64,000 bases of DNA, from positions 428,530 through 492,529 of the forward strand of contig PMZI01000023.1 in the NCBI GenBank assembly GCA_003170475.1, in the 5' to 3' direction. The position numbers were made by a program, and so were the translations under genes. The stretch comes from Ignavibacteriota bacterium. GTDB lineage: Bacteria > Bacteroidota > Ignavibacteria > UBA10030. The notes under the pieces are model-generated. The model ran no database searches and was not told the DNA's origin. It worked only from the letters and a program-made list of their open reading frames with translations. Below are positions 60,557 through 64,000 of the stretch, one piece after another; position 1 is the stretch's first letter, and every line of letters starts with the position of its first letter.

Positions 60557-63500
60557 ATGACGATCACTGAATTAGCAATCAAACGTCCAACACTGGTTGT
60601 TGTGGTGTTCACCGTGATAGCGGTTCTCGGCGTGTTCGGCTATTTCCAGCTTGGGTATGAGCTGCTTCCAAAGATGTCGATCCCCGTTGTGACGATTACA
60701 ACGATCTATCCGGGGGCGTCTCCGTACGAGGTGGAGAATAACGTCAGCAAGGTCATCGAGGATGCGGTCTCGGGAATTGACAAGATCGACAATGTGCGGT
60801 CGACATCGTTCGAAGGGATGTCGCTGGTGATCGTCGAATTCAAGCAGGACGCCAATATCGATTTCGTTGTGCAGGACGCATCACGAAAAGTCAATGCCGT
60901 TCTTGCTCAACTTCCTACGGATGCCAAACAGCCGACGGTCTCTAAAATCGCGTTCGATGAAATCCCTGTCCTCCGCATGGGCGTTACCAGTCAGATGGAC
61001 TCGCGGGAATTCTATCAGTTCATGAAAGACCGGATTCAACCGCGGATATCGAAGATTGCAGGCGTGGCCCAGGTTGCTCTGACCGGGGGCGATCAACGGG
61101 AAATTCGCGTGAACCTGAACTCGAGAAAACTGCGCGCGTATGGGCTTTCCATTATGCAGGTCATGCAAGCAGTACGCAGCGCCAATATGGATTTCCCCAC
61201 GGGGAGTTTCAAGGATTCCGACGAGCAATTTGTCGTCCGCATCGCCGGAAAATTCAAATCAGTCGATGATTTGCGGCAGCTCGTGATCGCGCGCTCGCGC
61301 CAGGGAGGAGACATTCATCTGTCGGATATTGCGGAGGTTCAGGATGGCATGAAGGACTACACGCTTATCAACCGTGTGAACGGGATTACCTCCATCGGCA
61401 TTCAGGTCGTGAAGCAATCCGACGCCAATGCGGTTCTCGTCAGCAAGCTTGTTCGTGCTGAACTGAAGAAGATCCAGGAGGAATTCGCGAAACAAAGCAT
61501 CGTGTTTAACATCGCAGAGGACAGTTCGACATTCACACTCGATGCGGCGAACGCAGTGAAACAGGATCTCCTCACTGCCGTCCTGATGGTTGCCATTGTG
61601 ATGCTGCTCTTTCTTCACAGCATCAGGAATTCGCTCATCGTCCTTGTGGCGATCCCATCGTCCTTGATTACGACGTTTCTATTCATGTACGCGATGGATT
61701 TCTCCCTGAATATGATGACTCTGCTGGGGATGTCCCTTGTCATCGGCATCCTTGTCGACGATTCCATCGTTGTGCTCGAAAACATCTACCACCATCTGGA
61801 AAAGGGAGAAGAGCGGCGGACGGCAGCGTTGCGTGGCCGAAACGAAATCGGTTTTGCGGCTCTCTCGATCACGATGGTGGACGTGGTGGTGTTTCTTCCT
61901 TTGTCACTGGTGAGCGGCATCGTCGGTCAGATCATGAGGCAGTACGCTCTTGTGGTGGTCGGTTCGACACTCACGAGCCTTTTCGTTTCGTTCACCATTA
62001 CTCCCACACTGGCTTCCCGTTTCGGAAAGCTCGAGCGGCTGACCGATCGCACGCTGCTCGGAAAGTTTGCTCTCGCGTTCGAGAGGTACTACCATAGTTT
62101 TTCGGATTTCTATCAGAAGCTGCTCAAATGGGCTTTGGTGAATAAAGGAAAGGTTGCGATCGGAACATCGGCGATTTTCATTCTCGCGTTGACGTTTCCT
62201 GCCCTCGGATTGATCGGGAATGAGTTCATGCCCCAGTCCGACAGGGGAGAATTCAGCGTCTCGATGGAGCTTGAGCCCGGAACATCCATAGAACAGAACA
62301 ACCAGACCACGCTCCGTGTCGAGCGCATCTTTTCTCAGATGCCGGAAATCGAAAAAGTGTTCACGGGTGTTGGTTCGCAGGCCATGGGCTCACTTTCTCT
62401 CTCCAGCGACAATCTGACGCAGCTGAATGTCACTTTGATACCGAAAGAAAAGAGGAAGAAGTCTACAACGCAGGTGGGCGAAGAAATCAAAGTGAAGCTG
62501 AAAGAAATTCCGGGACTCAAAGTGTTCGTCAACCCGATCGGAATATTCGGTGCGGCCAACCAGTCATCGATTCAGATCGCTGTTAATGGAACTGACTTCG
62601 CCGCCATCACCCAGGCCGCCAGGCAGGTCGAAGATGTTCTTCATTCCGTCCCGGGGACAACGGATGTTCGGCTCTCTTCGGAGTCCGGTAAGCCGGAGAT
62701 GCGGATCGAAATCGACCGGGCGAAGATGGCCCAGCTTGGCCTCTCGGTTTCCGACGTTGGAACAACGCTGAGGGTAGCGTTAACCGGAGATGACCAGTCG
62801 AAATTTCGGGATGGAAGCAATGAGTACGATATCCGCATTCGGTTCGATGAGTTCAATCGTTCGAGAACCGACGACATTGGGGGCATTGCTTTTGTCAACA
62901 ACCGCGGACAGCAGATCGAACTCAAGCAGTTCGCAGATATCTATCAGTCCTCCGGTCCGACAAAACTGGAGCGCCGTGAACGCATCAGCATCATCTATGT
63001 AAACGGTGAGACACTTGGACGTCCGACCGGAACGATCATGGAAGACTTCAAGACGAGAATCGCCAAGGTCCAGCTTCCCTCGGGAGTGACGCTTGCATAT
63101 CTCGGAATGGAAAAGATGCGCGCCGAGGGATTCACCAGTTTGTTTCTCGCGATGGCCACGGGGATTCTCTTCATCTATCTGATCATGGTGGCGCTCTACG
63201 ATTCGTATGTCTATCCGTTCGTTGTGTTGTTTTCCATACCGCTGGCTTTGGTCGGATCTATGATCGCTCTTGCGGCCACGGGAAAGGCGCTGAGTATCTT
63301 CACGATGTTGGGGATTATCATGTTGACGGGGCTTGTCGCAAAGAATGCCATCTTGCTCGTGGACCGGACAAATCAAACTCGCCTTGAAAAGGGACTGTCC
63401 GTGTATGATGCTTTGCTGGAAGCAGCTCAGTCTCGTTTGCGTCCGATCCTCATGACGACGTTAACGATGATTTTCGGCATGCTGCCGATCGCGCTTTCCA

Positions 63501-63685
63501 CAGCGGAGGGTTCAGAGTGGAAATCCGGCCTGGCGTGGGCCTTGATCGGCGGACTGACAAGTTCCCTGTTTCTGACACTTGTTGTCGTGCCGGTGGTGTA
63601 TATGAAGGTCGACGAATGGAAGGAAAAGGTGCCGGCGTTCTTCAGCAGGCCGTCCGAGATCTTCCAGAAATTCCGCCGCAAGTAA
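60557..63685 (+). CDS. RND efflux transporter (AcrB/HAE1-type)
   Basis: A 1042-residue proton-driven inner-membrane exporter of normal length. The N-terminus ITELAIKRPTLVVVVFTVIAVLG is the first membrane helix, then the pore domain (ELLPKMSIPVVTITTIYPGASPYEVE). The proton-relay pair is in GILVDDSIVVLENI in the fourth helix (about residue 400), and the second half repeats the fold with LTGLVAKNAILLVDRTNQTR, which contains the lysine expected in helix 10. The sequence is closer to the ELLPKM/SRLRPILMT group of Bacteroidota exporters than to E. coli AcrB. Drugs, bile-like compounds or lipids are possible substrates. The last 20 residues form a basic cytoplasmic tail. A long hairpin follows. Confidence 0.95.
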   Translation: MTITELAIKRPTLVVVVFTVIAVLGVFGYFQLGYELLPKMSIPVVTITTIYPGASPYEVENNVSKVIEDAVSGIDKIDNVRSTSFEGMSLVIVEFKQDANIDFVVQDASRKVNAVLAQLPTDAKQPTVSKIAFDEIPVLRMGVTSQMDSREFYQFMKDRIQPRISKIAGVAQVALTGGDQREIRVNLNSRKLRAYGLSIMQVMQAVRSANMDFPTGSFKDSDEQFVVRIAGKFKSVDDLRQLVIARSRQGGDIHLSDIAEVQDGMKDYTLINRVNGITSIGIQVVKQSDANAVLVSKLVRAELKKIQEEFAKQSIVFNIAEDSSTFTLDAANAVKQDLLTAVLMVAIVMLLFLHSIRNSLIVLVAIPSSLITTFLFMYAMDFSLNMMTLLGMSLVIGILVDDSIVVLENIYHHLEKGEERRTAALRGRNEIGFAALSITMVDVVVFLPLSLVSGIVGQIMRQYALVVVGSTLTSLFVSFTITPTLASRFGKLERLTDRTLLGKFALAFERYYHSFSDFYQKLLKWALVNKGKVAIGTSAIFILALTFPALGLIGNEFMPQSDRGEFSVSMELEPGTSIEQNNQTTLRVERIFSQMPEIEKVFTGVGSQAMGSLSLSSDNLTQLNVTLIPKEKRKKSTTQVGEEIKVKLKEIPGLKVFVNPIGIFGAANQSSIQIAVNGTDFAAITQAARQVEDVLHSVPGTTDVRLSSESGKPEMRIEIDRAKMAQLGLSVSDVGTTLRVALTGDDQSKFRDGSNEYDIRIRFDEFNRSRTDDIGGIAFVNNRGQQIELKQFADIYQSSGPTKLERRERISIIYVNGETLGRPTGTIMEDFKTRIAKVQLPSGVTLAYLGMEKMRAEGFTSLFLAMATGILFIYLIMVALYDSYVYPFVVLFSIPLALVGSMIALAATGKALSIFTMLGIIMLTGLVAKNAILLVDRTNQTRLEKGLSVYDALLEAAQSRLRPILMTTLTMIFGMLPIALSTAEGSEWKSGLAWALIGGLTSSLFLTLVVVPVVYMKVDEWKEKVPAFFSRPSEIFQKFRRK

Positions 63686-63709
63686 ACAGCTCGAATGAAT
63701 TACCAACAT

Positions 63710-63743
63710 CAAGCCTCCGGCTTCCACGCGAAGCGGAGGCTTG
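63710..63743 (+). terminator. Terminator of the efflux operon
   Basis: CAAGCCTCCG (63710-63719) pairs with CGGAGGCTTG (63734-63743), extended inside by CTTC/GAAG with one bulge. It lies 25 bp after the RND stop. No long T run. Confidence 0.75.
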
Positions 63744-63854
63744 TGCATTATGAGCTTCGTACTCGAACCGGTGTATTCAAGGAGTTGAGGGAGGATCGAG
63801 GAAGAGAAGTCACAGAATCTGGGCCAGTTTGGAGAATTGAGCGCTGAAGGTAAA

Positions 63855-63883
63855 TTGCAGTGTGAATACAATTTTCGTATATT
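63855..63883 (+). promoter_or_regulatory. Probable promoter of tRNA-Pro
   Basis: TTGCAG at 63855-63860, 17 bp spacer, TATATT at 63878-63883, about 70 bp before the tRNA. The good spacing and AT-rich -10 support it. Confidence 0.5.
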
Positions 63884-63960
63884 GCAGCCAGAAAATGAGT
63901 GAAGAGAGAATATGAAAGCCCAAAGTATCAGAATCTCTCCAAACTCAAACTGATTTTCTT

Positions 63961-64000
63961 CGGGGTGTAGCGCAGTCCGGTTAGCGCACCTGCCTTGGGC
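63961..64000 (+). tRNA. tRNA-Pro(UGG), cut by right edge
   Basis: The first 40 nt of a tRNA: acceptor strand CGGGGTG, D arm GCGC/GCGC with loop AGTCCGGTTA, anticodon stem strand CCTGC, and loop CTTGGGC, giving anticodon TGG (proline). The remainder lies outside the window. Confidence 0.88.

Noticed and set aside
1..64000. CRISPR arrays, rRNA genes, transposases, phage genes
   Set aside because: I looked for regularly spaced repeats, conserved rRNA strings and transposase or integrase motifs on both strands and saw none.
63961..64000. tRNA-Pro as an integration site of a genomic island
   Set aside because: The 3' half of the tRNA is outside the window, and neither an integrase gene nor a repeated tRNA end is visible nearby.

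Overview
The window reads as a chromosome segment of a Bacteroidota/Ignavibacteria-like bacterium. Five secreted proteins carry a type IX secretion (T9SS) C-terminal domain. Four of these have the 'NYPNPFNPSTT'-type opening that I associate with Ignavibacteria and relatives. There is also a PorV/PorQ-type T9SS protein and three TonB-dependent receptors with an N-terminal carboxypeptidase-regulatory-like domain. The promoters I can read are ordinary TTGACA/17 bp/TAAAGT boxes, not the Bacteroidia TTTG/TAnnTTTG type, which also points away from Bacteroidia proper. The lineage is inferred; no rRNA gene is present.

Layout. (1) Positions 1-10729, plus strand: sugar-acid and central metabolism. It holds two PfkB sugar kinases (the first cut by the left edge), two paralogous proteins of unknown family, a membrane H+-pyrophosphatase, a LarA-like nickel-pincer enzyme, a PdxB-like dehydrogenase and 6-phosphogluconate dehydrogenase. 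(2) 10788-13459: a methyltransferase and, on the minus strand, a Gfo/Idh/MocA oxidoreductase and a YiaK-like 2,3-diketogulonate reductase. (3) 14100-54563: a large pectin/rhamnogalacturonan utilisation locus. It starts with two tandem modules, each a TonB receptor plus a T9SS beta-helix protein. Next come tagaturonate epimerase UxaE, esterases, rhamnogalacturonan acetylesterases, a GH105 unsaturated rhamnogalacturonyl hydrolase, a LacI regulator, GH43, GH28, PL9, a Tat-exported oxidoreductase, CE8 and another esterase, a second GH28, a four-gene outer-membrane/T9SS operon, and a second CE8. (4) 55003-57021: a URO-D-family protein and a phytanoyl-CoA dioxygenase-like protein facing each other. 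(5) 57445-63685: a GbsR/MarR-type regulator followed by a TolC/adaptor/RND efflux operon. (6) 63961 to the right edge: the first 40 nt of a tRNA-Pro(UGG).

How the genes work together (inference from families). T9SS and Sec-exported CE8, CE12-type and other esterases would strip methyl and acetyl groups. PL9 and GH28 would cut the galacturonan backbone, GH105 would open unsaturated rhamnogalacturonan ends, and GH43 would remove side-chain sugars. The TonB receptors would import the oligosaccharides. UxaE would convert tagaturonate to fructuronate, and the kinases would phosphorylate a downstream 2-keto-3-deoxy sugar acid. I see no SusD protein; in both tandem modules a T9SS beta-helix protein sits where SusD normally would.

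The strongest new observation is regulatory. Four transcription units of the locus (both receptor modules, the first esterase unit and the second GH28 unit) share one promoter-operator layout. A TTGACA/17 bp/TAAAGT-like promoter is followed 43-48 bp from the -35 start by a conserved element GCGNTAANGNAANCG, usually followed by TTA. Its AANCGNTT-like core suits a LacI-family protein, and one LacI-family regulator is encoded inside the locus.
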